Part shown: positions 18,976 to 27,290 of the stretch, one piece after another
Numbering within the stretch: position 1 is the stretch's first letter
How the letters are laid out: each line of letters opens with the position of its first letter
Origin: JAAFIP01 sp043747295
GTDB lineage: Bacteria > Pseudomonadota > Gammaproteobacteria > Burkholderiales > Burkholderiaceae_C
Direction of reading: 5' to 3'
Length of the DNA stretch: 64,000 nucleotides
Assembly: GCA_043747295.1 (NCBI GenBank)
Contig: JAYTPK010000316.1
Span: 1 to 64,000 of the forward strand
Program-made: the position numbers and the translations under genes
The notes under the pieces: generated by a model
What the model saw: the letters and a program-made list of their open reading frames with translations, nothing else
Told to the model about the DNA's origin: nothing
Databases searched by the model: none

Positions 18976-19881
18976 TCAAGCAGACCAGTATTTAGCCTGC
19001 CCATAGCTGTGCTTTAAAAAATCTACCCACAAGCGCACGCGCAGGGGCATGTGCTTGCGCTGCGGAAACACCGCATAGATACCGTTGGCGGGTGCAGCAA
19101 ACTCACCCAGCACCGTCACCAATCGGCCTGCGGCGATGTCGCCTTGCACCTCCCAAGTGCTGCGCCATGCAATGCCGTAGCCCGCCAAACACCAGTCGTG
19201 CAGCACCTGACCGTCGTTGCAGTCTAGCGGGCCGCCAGGGCGTAAATGTTGTAGCTCACCGTCGATGGTAAAAGCCCAACCACGGCTTTGCGATGCGTCG
19301 CTGGACAAGGTCAGGCAATCTAGTTTGTTCAGGTCATGGGGATGCTTGGGGCTACCGCGCTGCTGCAAATACTTAGGCGTTGCCACACACAGACGGCGGT
19401 TATCGGCCAAGCGCACGCTCACCAGCGACGAGTCAGGCAAATCGCCCACACGCACTGCGCAGTCAAATCCTTCGGCAGCTAAATCGACCACGCGGTCCGA
19501 CAAATTAAGCGCTATCGACACATCGGCATGCAGTTCGCGAAAGTGCGGCACCAGTGGCGCAACGTGCTTGCGCCCAAAGCCTGCGGGCGCGGTAACGCGC
19601 AAGTGGCCGCTGGCCTTTACGCCGCCAGCGCTCACACTGGCCTCGGCGTTGGCCATGTCGGCCAGCACGCGTTGGCAGTCTTCTAAAAACGCACTGCCCT
19701 CATGCGTCAAACTGATGCGACGTGTGGTGCGCACCATCAGCTTGACTCCTAAGCGTTCTTCCAGCGCGTCGATGCGTCTGCCAATGATGGCGGCGGCTAC
19801 GCCCTCGGCCTGCGCAGCGGCAGTCAGGCTGCCTTTGGCCGCCACTGAGGTAAAAGTTTCGAGCTGTTTAAATTTATCCAC
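18976..19881 (-). CDS. LysR family transcriptional regulator
   Basis: 301 residues. The N-terminal helix-turn-helix (F-K-Q-L-E-T-F-T-S-V-A-A-K-G-S-L-T-A-A-A) is followed by a substrate-binding domain with H-L-R-V-T-A-P-A-G-F-G-R-K-H as in the DmlR/YafC-like branch. I choose the GTG at 19881, which gives a normal LysR N-terminus; the longer frame adds 18 unrelated residues. The 37-base gap to the CoA-transferase gene, which is read toward it on the same strand, suggests a shared transcript. The ligand is unknown. Confidence 0.85.
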   Translation of the reverse strand: MDKFKQLETFTSVAAKGSLTAAAQAEGVAAAIIGRRIDALEERLGVKLMVRTTRRISLTHEGSAFLEDCQRVLADMANAEASVSAGGVKASGHLRVTAPAGFGRKHVAPLVPHFRELHADVSIALNLSDRVVDLAAEGFDCAVRVGDLPDSSLVSVRLADNRRLCVATPKYLQQRGSPKHPHDLNKLDCLTLSSDASQSRGWAFTIDGELQHLRPGGPLDCNDGQVLHDWCLAGYGIAWRSTWEVQGDIAAGRLVTVLGEFAAPANGIYAVFPQRKHMPLRVRLWVDFLKHSYGQAKYWSA

Positions 19882-19918
19882 ACTTGAATTATGCCGCTTT
19901 ACAAACGAGCAGATTGGG

Positions 19919-21106
19919 TTATGGCTTGATCGCACTTAACGCATTAGCCGCTTGTATGTCATAGCCCAACGATTGCAAAATGTCAGCGCTGTGCTCGCCC
20001 AACTTGGGTGGGTTGTGCCGCACACCCATGCGCTTGCCATCTAGTGTGAACGGAAACAGCACGGTGTTGGTTTGCTGGCCGTTGGGCAGGGTCATAGGTG
20101 AAAGCCCGCCAGTGGCCAACAAGTGCGGATCGTCTACCAATTCGTGCGGTTTCTTAATCGGGGCGTAGGGCAGGCCATGCTTTTCAAATAAGGTGCTTAG
20201 CTGCGCAGCGCTGTAGGCAGCAAAACGCTCACGCAGCTGCGCTAGCAGGCGCGGTCGCTCGCGCACACGGTCGTTGTTGTTGCCGTATTGCGGGTCGGCT
20301 TTTAAATCGTCCCATCCAAACGCATCGCACATCACTGCCCATTGCTTATCACTGACAGCACTCAAGAAAATTTGCTCACCATCTTTGACGGTAAACACGT
20401 CATACACCGCCCAAGAGGAAATACGATTAGGCATGGGGTCAGCGGGCTGGCCTGTTACGGCGTATTGCAGCATATGCTGCGCCACTAAGAAAATATTGTT
20501 TTCGTACAGCGCAGATTGCACCTCTTGGCCCAGCCCAGTTTTCTCGCGCTGGGCTAGCGCGGCCATGGCAGCGATGGCACCAAACATGCCGCCCATAATG
20601 TCGTTCACGCTGCTGCCCGCACGCAGTGGCTGGCCCACAGGCCCGGTCATGTAGGCCAGGCCACCCATCATCTGCACCACCTCGTCTAGCGCGGTGCGGT
20701 GCTCATAGGGGCCAGGCAGAAAGCCTTTGAGTGCAATATAGATCAAACGCGGGTTGAGCTTTTTCAGGCTGTCGTAGTCCAAGCCCTGCGCGGCCATGGT
20801 CTCGGGCCGAAAGTTATGGCTCACGATATCGGCCGTGGCAATGAGTTTCATCGCGGCTTCACGGCCTTCGGGGGTTTTCAGATTCAATACCAGCGATTTT
20901 TTATTGCGATTGAACAGTGGATAAAACCCCGCACCCGAGCCAAGTAAATTGCGTGTGTTGTCTCCTTGCGGCGGCTCCACCTTGATCACCTCGGCACCCA
21001 AGTCACCAAACAACATACCGCAGGTGGGGCCCATCACCATGTGGGTGAACTCGACCATTCTTAATCCTGAGTAGGGTAGATTTTTAATGGGGGTTTGTGT
21101 TGTCAT
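19919..21106 (-). CDS. CoA-transferase family III (CaiB/BaiF) protein
   Basis: 395 residues with the family III pattern: P-Y-S-G-L-R-M-V-E-F-T-H, G-A-E-V-I-K-V-E-P-P-Q-G-D, S-L-V-L-N-L-K-T-P-E-G-R, and the region around the catalytic Asp (T-A-L-D-E-V-V-Q). These enzymes move CoA between carboxylic acids (formyl-CoA, carnitine, succinyl-CoA:acid pairs). The next gene upstream is an HMG-CoA-lyase-like enzyme, so the pair may activate and cleave a branched dicarboxylic or hydroxy acid such as a citramalate- or HMG-like compound; this is inference. A long-armed repeat separates the two genes. Confidence 0.88.
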   Translation of the reverse strand: MTTQTPIKNLPYSGLRMVEFTHMVMGPTCGMLFGDLGAEVIKVEPPQGDNTRNLLGSGAGFYPLFNRNKKSLVLNLKTPEGREAAMKLIATADIVSHNFRPETMAAQGLDYDSLKKLNPRLIYIALKGFLPGPYEHRTALDEVVQMMGGLAYMTGPVGQPLRAGSSVNDIMGGMFGAIAAMAALAQREKTGLGQEVQSALYENNIFLVAQHMLQYAVTGQPADPMPNRISSWAVYDVFTVKDGEQIFLSAVSDKQWAVMCDAFGWDDLKADPQYGNNNDRVRERPRLLAQLRERFAAYSAAQLSTLFEKHGLPYAPIKKPHELVDDPHLLATGGLSPMTLPNGQQTNTVLFPFTLDGKRMGVRHNPPKLGEHSADILQSLGYDIQAANALSAIKP

Positions 21107-21121
21107 AGAAATTCGGGGTCA

Positions 21122-21301
21122 GTTTTTGAACGCAGAGGGCGCGAAGATTTCGCGAAGTCTGCAAAAAAGAGGAGAAAAGAAATACCAAATATTTTAAATA
21201 TTACCCAAGTTTTGAATTTCAAATTTTGACTTCAATTTTGAATTTTCTTTGTCTTCTTTTGCGCACTTTGCGAAACCTTCGCGCCTTCTGCGTTCAAAAA
21301 T
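21122..21301. repeat. Long-armed inverted repeat with AACGCAGAGGGCGCGAAG ends, copy A
   Basis: The left arm starts TTTTTGAACGCAGAGGGCGC and the right arm ends GCGCCTTCTGCGTTCAAAAA. Both arms continue as degenerate short GCGAA/GCAAA units for about 45 bases around an AT-rich centre. A second copy with the same arms is at 23179-23346. It fills the gap between the CoA-transferase and lyase genes. Confidence 0.85.
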
Positions 21302-21304
21302 GTA

Positions 21305-22249
21305 TTAAATTCTTCGGCCATCAGCATACACAAACCCCATAGGCAAACCCGCCCCTGCGGTCATGCCGTACAGCGGCTCGCCGGGTAAGCCTAGCTTGAG
21401 TGGTTCGCGCGCTGCGATGAGTTTTTCTATGTCGATGCCGGTGCGCACGCCCATGGCTTCAAACATCATCACCAAGTCTTCGGTCACCACATTGCCTGAC
21501 GCCCCCGGCGCGTGCGGGCAGCCGCCCAAGCCTGCCAGGGATGAGTCAAACCCACGGATACCTTCGTCATACGCTGCCAAGCAGTTGGCGATGCCCAGGC
21601 CGCGTGTGTTGTGCATGTGCGCCGAGCTGACGCGCTCTAGGCCCACAGCGGCAATGGCGCGTTGAAATAAGCGGCGCACTTGTGCCGGGTTGGCCATACC
21701 GGTCGTGTCGGCAAGACTAGTTTCGTCAGCGCCTGCGGCTATCACGTCTTCTACCAGCTTGATGACATCATCGTCAGGCACAGCGCCTTGCAGCGTGCAG
21801 CCAAACGCCACGCTGATGCCTGCTTCAATTTTGACGTGCGGCGCTGTCTCGTTGCGCAGCGCCACAATGCTGCGCACCTCGTCGACCATTTGCGCGCGTG
21901 ATTTACGCACATTAGCCAGTGAGTGGGCCTCGCTGGCAGAGCAAGGCAGGGTGATCTTGTGCACCCCCGCCGCGATGGCCGCCTGCGCGCCCTTAAGGTT
22001 GGGCACCAAGCCGACGATGCACAAATTTGCAAAGCTGCGCGCGTAGTGCGTCATCTCGCTAGCGTCGGCCATTTGCGTCAGCAGCTTAGGCGGCACAAAC
22101 GAGGTGACCTCAATCTCACGCACGCCCGCAGCCACCAGCGCAGATAGCCACAGCTTTTTATGCCCAGTGGCCATGGTGCGGCTCACGGCCTGCAGTCCAT
22201 CGCGCATACCCACTTCGCTGATCAGCACATCGATATTGCCCATATTCAT
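21305..22249 (-). CDS. Hydroxymethylglutaryl-CoA lyase family protein
   Basis: 314 residues, a TIM-barrel HMGL-like lyase. The catalytic Arg and metal Asp are in E-V-G-M-R-D-G-L-Q, the metal His pair is in S-A-H-M-H-N-T-R-G, and the conserved Cys loop is G-L-G-G-C-P-H-A-P-G-A-S-G-N. It cleaves HMG-CoA to acetoacetate and acetyl-CoA, as in leucine breakdown, or a related 3-hydroxyacyl-CoA. Its partner CoA-transferase suggests the substrate is activated by CoA exchange. No other leucine-degradation genes are seen nearby. Confidence 0.88.
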   Translation of the reverse strand: MNMGNIDVLISEVGMRDGLQAVSRTMATGHKKLWLSALVAAGVREIEVTSFVPPKLLTQMADASEMTHYARSFANLCIVGLVPNLKGAQAAIAAGVHKITLPCSASEAHSLANVRKSRAQMVDEVRSIVALRNETAPHVKIEAGISVAFGCTLQGAVPDDDVIKLVEDVIAAGADETSLADTTGMANPAQVRRLFQRAIAAVGLERVSSAHMHNTRGLGIANCLAAYDEGIRGFDSSLAGLGGCPHAPGASGNVVTEDLVMMFEAMGVRTGIDIEKLIAAREPLKLGLPGEPLYGMTAGAGLPMGFVYADGRRI

Positions 22250-22418
22250 AATGATTTCATGATTATTTTGACTTGTGTTTCGCAGAATTTTTTACTTCAC
22301 GGGCCACAGCATAAACGCAATTTTGTGTAAGCGCGCACCCGATTACCCACCATTTAGTAGTGGATTAATAAACAATAGTTGAGTCAATAGCCTTGGAAGT
22401 ATCGAATACAGTGTGGCA

Positions 22419-23162
22419 ATGGACCAACCACGCCCTGCAGATGCACCAAAACCCAAAGCCGTCTTGTTTGACGCTTACGGCACGCTGTTTGACGTGTACA
22501 GCGTAGCGCTGCTGGCTGAACAGCTGTTTCCTGGAAATGGGCAAAGCTTAAGCGTGCTGTGGCGCGACAAACAAATCGAATACACCCGCCTGCTAACCAC
22601 CAGTAACCACGGCGCACATTACCAGCCGTTTTGGCAAGTGACAGAGGCCGCGCTACGCTACGCTATAAAAATAATAGCTATAAAAGCAGTAAATACAAGG
22701 ACTACTGGCCAATTTGATACTAAAAACACTGATGTAGCAGTGCAGCAGCTGATGAACCAATACCGCCACCTTAGCGCGTTCCCAGAAAATAAAGAAGTGC
22801 TGCAACAACTTAAAGCGCTAGGCATTCCCACTGGTATCCTAAGCAACGGCGATCCCGCCATGTTGGATGTAGCAGTCAAATCCGCTGGCTTTGCCGACTT
22901 GCTAGACCACGTCATCAGCGTCGACAGCATTCGCAAATTCAAAACGCACCCAGATGCGTATGCGCTGGGCTGCCATGCTACTGGTTTGCAGGCCAAACAA
23001 ATTTTGTTTGTGAGCAGCAACGCTTGGGACGCGCTGGCGGCCACCTGGTTTGGCTACCAAACACTGTGGGTGAACCGCGCTAACCTACCCTTTGAAGAGC
23101 TGGGCACGCAGCCTACGCGCACGGGTTCTAGCTTGCGCGATGTACTTGAGTTTTTTGATTAA
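22419..23162 (+). CDS. Haloacid dehalogenase, type II
   Basis: 247 residues: nucleophile motif L-F-D-A-Y-G-T-L-F-D, L-W-R-D-K-Q-I-E-Y-T, S-N-G-D motif II, K-F-K-T-H-P motif III and S-S-N-A-W-D-A-L-A motif IV, the type II L-2-haloacid dehalogenase set. It would hydrolyse 2-haloalkanoic acids to hydroxy acids. Residues about 82-100 (I-A-I-K-A-V-N-T-R-T-T-G-Q-F) are encoded by a dispersed element inserted in the cap domain, lengthening it by roughly a dozen residues against the usual family. The ATG at 22419 is chosen; a GTG two codons earlier is possible. Confidence 0.88.
   Translation: MDQPRPADAPKPKAVLFDAYGTLFDVYSVALLAEQLFPGNGQSLSVLWRDKQIEYTRLLTTSNHGAHYQPFWQVTEAALRYAIKIIAIKAVNTRTTGQFDTKNTDVAVQQLMNQYRHLSAFPENKEVLQQLKALGIPTGILSNGDPAMLDVAVKSAGFADLLDHVISVDSIRKFKTHPDAYALGCHATGLQAKQILFVSSNAWDALAATWFGYQTLWVNRANLPFEELGTQPTRTGSSLRDVLEFFD
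22662..22717 (+). repeat. Dispersed palindromic element, copy 4 (inside haloacid dehalogenase)
   Basis: GCTATaaaaataATAGC, TATAAAAGCA, ACAAGGACTACTGGCC. It is read in the same frame as copies 1 and 9 and encodes I-A-I-K-A-V-N-T-R-T-T-G-Q-F. Confidence 0.85.
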
Positions 23163-23178
23163 CTAACTTTTAAATACC

Positions 23179-23346
23179 TTTTGAACGCAGAGGGCGCGAA
23201 GGTTACGCAAAGAGCGCAGAAAAGAAATACCAAAATAAAACCAAATTTAAAATACACGATAACAAACCCCAATATTAATTATGTATATATTTTCTCTGTC
23301 TTTTTTTGCGCTCTTCGCGTAATCTTCGCGCCCTCTGCGTTCAAAA
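23179..23346. repeat. Long-armed inverted repeat with AACGCAGAGGGCGCGAAG ends, copy B
   Basis: Begins CTTTTGAACGCAGAGGGCGC and ends GCGCCCTCTGCGTTCAAAAA. The arms pair over about 45 bases around an AT-rich centre that also shares GAAAAGAAATACCAAA with copy A. It lies in the leader of malate synthase; an in-frame extension of that gene through the repeat is repeat sequence, not protein. Confidence 0.88.
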
Positions 23347-23399
23347 AATTCTTTCTCCAACTCTATAAAATCCTACCAACCAAATTCAACGAGCCACAC

Positions 23400-25616
23400 A
23401 TGACACAACGCACCAAAACCCACAGCCTGCAAGTTGCCACCAACTTATACGACTTCGTCAACAACCAAGTGTTACCCGGCACGGGCGTGAAAGCTGATAA
23501 GTTTTGGAAAGGCTTTGACGCGATTGTGCAAACCCTGGCGCCCAAAAACATCAAGCTATTGGCCGAGCGTGACCGCTTGCAAACTGAGCTGGACACATGG
23601 CACAAAGCAAACCCCGGCCCGATTACCAACATGCCCGCCTACCGCAAGTTTTTAGAAAAAATTAGCTACCTGGTGCCCGAGCCTAAAAAAGTTACCGCCA
23701 CCACGTCCAATGTGGATGCCGAGCTGGCTACCCAAGCAGGCCCGCAACTGGTGGTGCCTATTTTGAACGCACGCTACGCACTCAACGCTGCCAACGCGCG
23801 CTGGGGCAGCCTGTACGACGCGCTGTACGGTACAGACGCTATCAGCGAGGCCAATGGCTGCGAGCGCGCAGGCCCGTATAACGCCAAGCGCGGTGCCAAA
23901 GTGATCGAATACGCACGCTATGTACTAGACCGCACTGCGCCGCTCAAAAAAGGCTCGCACATTGACAGCACAGCCTACAGCGTGCAGGGCGGCAAGCTAG
24001 TGGTGACACTCAAGGGCGGCACAACTACAGGCTTGCAAGACAGCAAGCAGTTCATCGGCCACCAAGGTGATGCCAAGTTTCCTAAATCTGTTTTGCTGCA
24101 ACACCACGGCTTGCACCTGGACATTCAGATCAACCGTGCAACCCCTATTGGCGCGAGCGATGCAGCGGGCATGAGCGACTTGGTAGTTGAGTCTGCTTTA
24201 TCAACTATTTTGGACCTGGAAGACTCTGTGGCCGTGGTGGACGCAGACGACAAAGTGCTGGCCTACAGCAACTGGCTAGGCATCTTAAAAGGTACGTTGA
24301 CCGAGAGCGTGACCAAAGGCGACAAAACTTTCACGCGCGGTCTGAATGCTGACCGCGAATACACCGGCGTTGATGGCAAAAAGGTTAAGTTGCACGGTCG
24401 CTCGCTCATGTTCTTGCGCAACGTCGGCCATTTGATGACCAACCCGGCCATCACCTACACCGCCAAAGACGGATCGACAAAAGAAATCCCCGAAGGTATT
24501 TTGGACGCAGTGATTACCACCACGATTGCAATGCATGACCTTAAAGGCAATGCAAAGAACGGCATCCGCAACTCACGCAAAGGCAGCGTCTACATTGTCA
24601 AACCCAAAATGCACGGCCCGTTTGAGGTGGCGTTTGCTTCTGAGCTATTTGGCCAAGTTGAAAAGCTGCTGGGCCTGAAAGCCAACACCGTCAAGCTGGG
24701 CATCATGGACGAAGAGCGCCGCACCAGCGCTAACCTCAAAGCCTGTATTGCGGCTGCCAGCGCGCGTGTAGCCTTTATCAACACCGGGTTCTTAGACCGC
24801 ACCGGCGACGAAATGCACACCGCCATGCAAGCCGGCCCGATGATTCGCAAAGGCGACATGAAAACCAGCGCCTGGATTGGCGCGTATGAAAAGAACAACG
24901 TGCTGGTCGGCCTAGCCTGCGGCTTGCGCGGCAAAGCCCAAATCGGCAAAGGCATGTGGGCCATGCCCGACCTGATGGCCGACATGCTGAAACAAAAAAT
25001 CGGCCACCCTTTGGCTGGCGCCAACACCGCCTGGGTGCCCAGCCCCACTGCTGCCACACTGCACGCCATGCACTACCACCAAGTCAAAGTGAGCGATGTG
25101 CAAAAGCAAATTGAAAAAGCCGCCAGCAAGGTAAAGCCCGCCACCCAACGCGACCTCACCTTGAACGCGCTGCTACAAGTGCCTGTGACCAACACCCCCA
25201 ACTGGAGTGCCGCCGACAAGCAGCAGGAACTTGACAACAACGCCCAAGGTATTTTGGGCTACGTGGTGCGCTGGATTGACCAAGGCGTAGGCTGCAGCAA
25301 AGTGCCCGACATCCACAACGTAGGCCTGATGGAAGACCGCGCCACCCTGCGCATCAGCAGCCAACACATTGCCAACTGGCTGCACCACGGCGTGGTGAGC
25401 CGTAAACAAGTCGAAGACACTTTTCAACGCATGGCTGGCGTGGTTGATCAGCAAAATGCAGGCGACAAGCTGTACAAAAACATGGCGGGTAATTTTGCTG
25501 CTTCGTCTGCATACAAAGCGGCAACCGACTTGGTGTTTAAAGGTTTGGCGCAACCTAGTGGTTACACCGAGCCGTTGTTGCATGCTTGGCGGTTGAAGGT
25601 GAAGGCGATTGCATAA
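23400..25616 (+). CDS. glcB: Malate synthase G
   Basis: 738 residues, the usual size of the large monomeric isoform G. It condenses glyoxylate with acetyl-CoA to malate. Key parts include E-S-A-L-S-T-I-L-D-L-E-D-S-V-A (acidic active-site cluster), G-I-M-D-E-E-R-R-T-S and G-L-M-E-D-R-A-T-L-R-I-S-S-Q near the C-terminus. The ATG at 23400 (M-T-Q-R-T-K) is chosen because 73 upstream in-frame codons come from the long-armed repeat. A rho-independent terminator follows at once. Confidence 0.95.
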   Translation: MTQRTKTHSLQVATNLYDFVNNQVLPGTGVKADKFWKGFDAIVQTLAPKNIKLLAERDRLQTELDTWHKANPGPITNMPAYRKFLEKISYLVPEPKKVTATTSNVDAELATQAGPQLVVPILNARYALNAANARWGSLYDALYGTDAISEANGCERAGPYNAKRGAKVIEYARYVLDRTAPLKKGSHIDSTAYSVQGGKLVVTLKGGTTTGLQDSKQFIGHQGDAKFPKSVLLQHHGLHLDIQINRATPIGASDAAGMSDLVVESALSTILDLEDSVAVVDADDKVLAYSNWLGILKGTLTESVTKGDKTFTRGLNADREYTGVDGKKVKLHGRSLMFLRNVGHLMTNPAITYTAKDGSTKEIPEGILDAVITTTIAMHDLKGNAKNGIRNSRKGSVYIVKPKMHGPFEVAFASELFGQVEKLLGLKANTVKLGIMDEERRTSANLKACIAAASARVAFINTGFLDRTGDEMHTAMQAGPMIRKGDMKTSAWIGAYEKNNVLVGLACGLRGKAQIGKGMWAMPDLMADMLKQKIGHPLAGANTAWVPSPTAATLHAMHYHQVKVSDVQKQIEKAASKVKPATQRDLTLNALLQVPVTNTPNWSAADKQQELDNNAQGILGYVVRWIDQGVGCSKVPDIHNVGLMEDRATLRISSQHIANWLHHGVVSRKQVEDTFQRMAGVVDQQNAGDKLYKNMAGNFAASSAYKAATDLVFKGLAQPSGYTEPLLHAWRLKVKAIA

Positions 25617-25628
25617 AACAACTTAACG

Positions 25629-25654
25629 AACGGCGCTTCAAGCGCCGTTTTTTT
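25629..25654 (+). terminator. Rho-independent terminator after glcB
   Basis: AACGGCGCTT-CA-AGCGCCGTT followed by a run of seven T, 12 bases after the glcB stop: a textbook stem and U-tract. Confidence 0.93.
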
Positions 25655-25716
25655 ATGCAAGCTGGTTAGTCTATTCAGCACTAAAATCATTCCACAACAT
25701 CGTTTGGAGATCTGTC

Positions 25717-27210
25717 ATGCGCCACACCTTTACAACCGTAGCCCTGGCCACCGCCCTGCTCACAGGCTGCGGTAGCCAAGTAGTTAACCCCGTCTCGGGC
25801 CAAGCCGAGCGTTCGGTAATGAGCGAGGCCCAGGAGATTGAAGAGGGTAAGAAGGCGCATGTCGAGGTGCTCAAGGAATATACGGCGCTGAACAATCCTA
25901 AGCTGCAGGCTTATGTGAACGGTATTGGCCAAGCGCTGGCTAAGCAGTCGCAGCGGGCTAATTTGGTGTGGGCGTTTACCGTGCTGGACAGCCCTGAGAT
26001 CAACGCGTTTGCGCTGCCGGGCGGCTATGTGTATGTCACGCGCGGCATCATGGCGTACATGGAGAGCGAGGCCGATTTGGCCGGTGTGATTGGCCACGAG
26101 ATTGGCCATGTGACAGCGCGCCACGGTGCGCAGCGCGCAACACGCCAGCAAAGTGCGGGCCTGGGCGTGTTGGCCGCTAGCGTGCTGGGCGCTGTGCTAG
26201 AGGCCAAAGGCGTGGGCGGTGCTAGCGACATGATTGGTGGTGCGGCGCAAACTGCAGCTCAGGGCTACGTGGCGCGCTATGGGCGCGAGCAAGAGCTGCA
26301 AGCTGACGGCTTGGGTGCTGATTATTTGGCCCGCATTAAGTTTGACCCACGCAACATGATTGATGTGATCAAGGTTTTAAAAAACCAAGAGCTGTTTGCC
26401 GCCGATTTAGCCAAGGCCGAAGGCCGCCAAGCGCCTGCTCAAAACAGCTACCTCGCTTCGCATCCCAGCAACGACCAGCGCCTAGAGCGCATTACCGCGC
26501 TGTCCACACAGTTCAAAACAACAACGCCCTACCAAGACGAAGGGCGTACGCGGTATTTGCAAATGATGGAGGGCGTGTCGTTTGGCGAAAGCGCCGACCA
26601 GGGCCTCACACGTGGGCGTAACTTCTACCATGAGAGTTTGAACTTTGCCATCACTGCGCCTGCGGGCTGGAAAATTCAAAACGAATCTGCACAACTAACG
26701 CTGGTCAACGCTGCGCGCGACGCGGGTTTGATTGTGCAAATGGCACCGCCCAAGGCTGGCAATACACACGAAGAAATTATTCGCAATGCTGTGCAGCCCA
26801 CCTCGGGCCGCAGCGAGGCACTGCGCTTAAACGGCCTGCCTGCCACGCACTTTGTAGGCACGCAGCGCGCGCAAAATGGTCAGAATAAAAATATTGAAAT
26901 GACGGTGGTCAGCGGCGCTAACAATCACAACTACATCATGGTGTACGCCGCCAAAGACGCCAATGTGCTGCAGGGCAACCGTGCAGGGATGCAAGAGGCC
27001 GAGCGTTCGTTTCGCGCGTTGACGGCGGCTGACAAAACTGCTGCCAAGGCATGGACGCTACGTGCAACGACCATGCCACGCGGCGGCTTCGCCGAGCTGG
27101 CCCGCACATCACCCTTGGCTAACCCGGAGCAGCAGCTCAAATTAATCAACGGGGTGTATCCAGGTGGTGATGTCAAACCTGGGACGCAGGTGAAGATTGT
27201 GGTGCAATGA
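25717..27210 (+). CDS. M48 family metalloprotease lipoprotein (BepA/LoiP-like)
   Basis: 497 residues. A lipoprotein signal ends in the lipobox L-L-T-G-C (Cys about residue 18). The M48 catalytic motif H-E-I-G-H is near residue 126, with the third zinc ligand in E-L-Q-A-D. The C-terminal half (from about residue 270) is an extra domain typical of the longer proteobacterial forms. Probably an outer-membrane-anchored periplasmic protease acting on misfolded envelope proteins. GGAG lies 8 bases before the ATG. Confidence 0.88.
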   Translation: MRHTFTTVALATALLTGCGSQVVNPVSGQAERSVMSEAQEIEEGKKAHVEVLKEYTALNNPKLQAYVNGIGQALAKQSQRANLVWAFTVLDSPEINAFALPGGYVYVTRGIMAYMESEADLAGVIGHEIGHVTARHGAQRATRQQSAGLGVLAASVLGAVLEAKGVGGASDMIGGAAQTAAQGYVARYGREQELQADGLGADYLARIKFDPRNMIDVIKVLKNQELFAADLAKAEGRQAPAQNSYLASHPSNDQRLERITALSTQFKTTTPYQDEGRTRYLQMMEGVSFGESADQGLTRGRNFYHESLNFAITAPAGWKIQNESAQLTLVNAARDAGLIVQMAPPKAGNTHEEIIRNAVQPTSGRSEALRLNGLPATHFVGTQRAQNGQNKNIEMTVVSGANNHNYIMVYAAKDANVLQGNRAGMQEAERSFRALTAADKTAAKAWTLRATTMPRGGFAELARTSPLANPEQQLKLINGVYPGGDVKPGTQVKIVVQ

Positions 27211-27222
27211 TAAATCGTAAGT

Positions 27223-27277
27223 GCTATTAAATTTGTAGCTGTCCGAGCAGTAAATTCTAGGACTACAAGCAGATTTA
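27223..27277 (+). repeat. Dispersed palindromic element, copy 5 (M48 / slt gap)
   Basis: GCTATtaaatttGTAGC, TGTCCGAGCA, TAGGACTACAAGC; starts 12 bases after the M48 stop codon, between convergent genes. Confidence 0.85.
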
Positions 27278-27290
27278 GCCCTTAAATCAC

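Noticed and set aside
23181..23399. In-frame N-terminal extension of malate synthase G
   Set aside because: All 73 extra codons lie in or near the long-armed AACGCAGAGG repeat; the true start M-T-Q-R-T-K is at 23400 and gives the family length.
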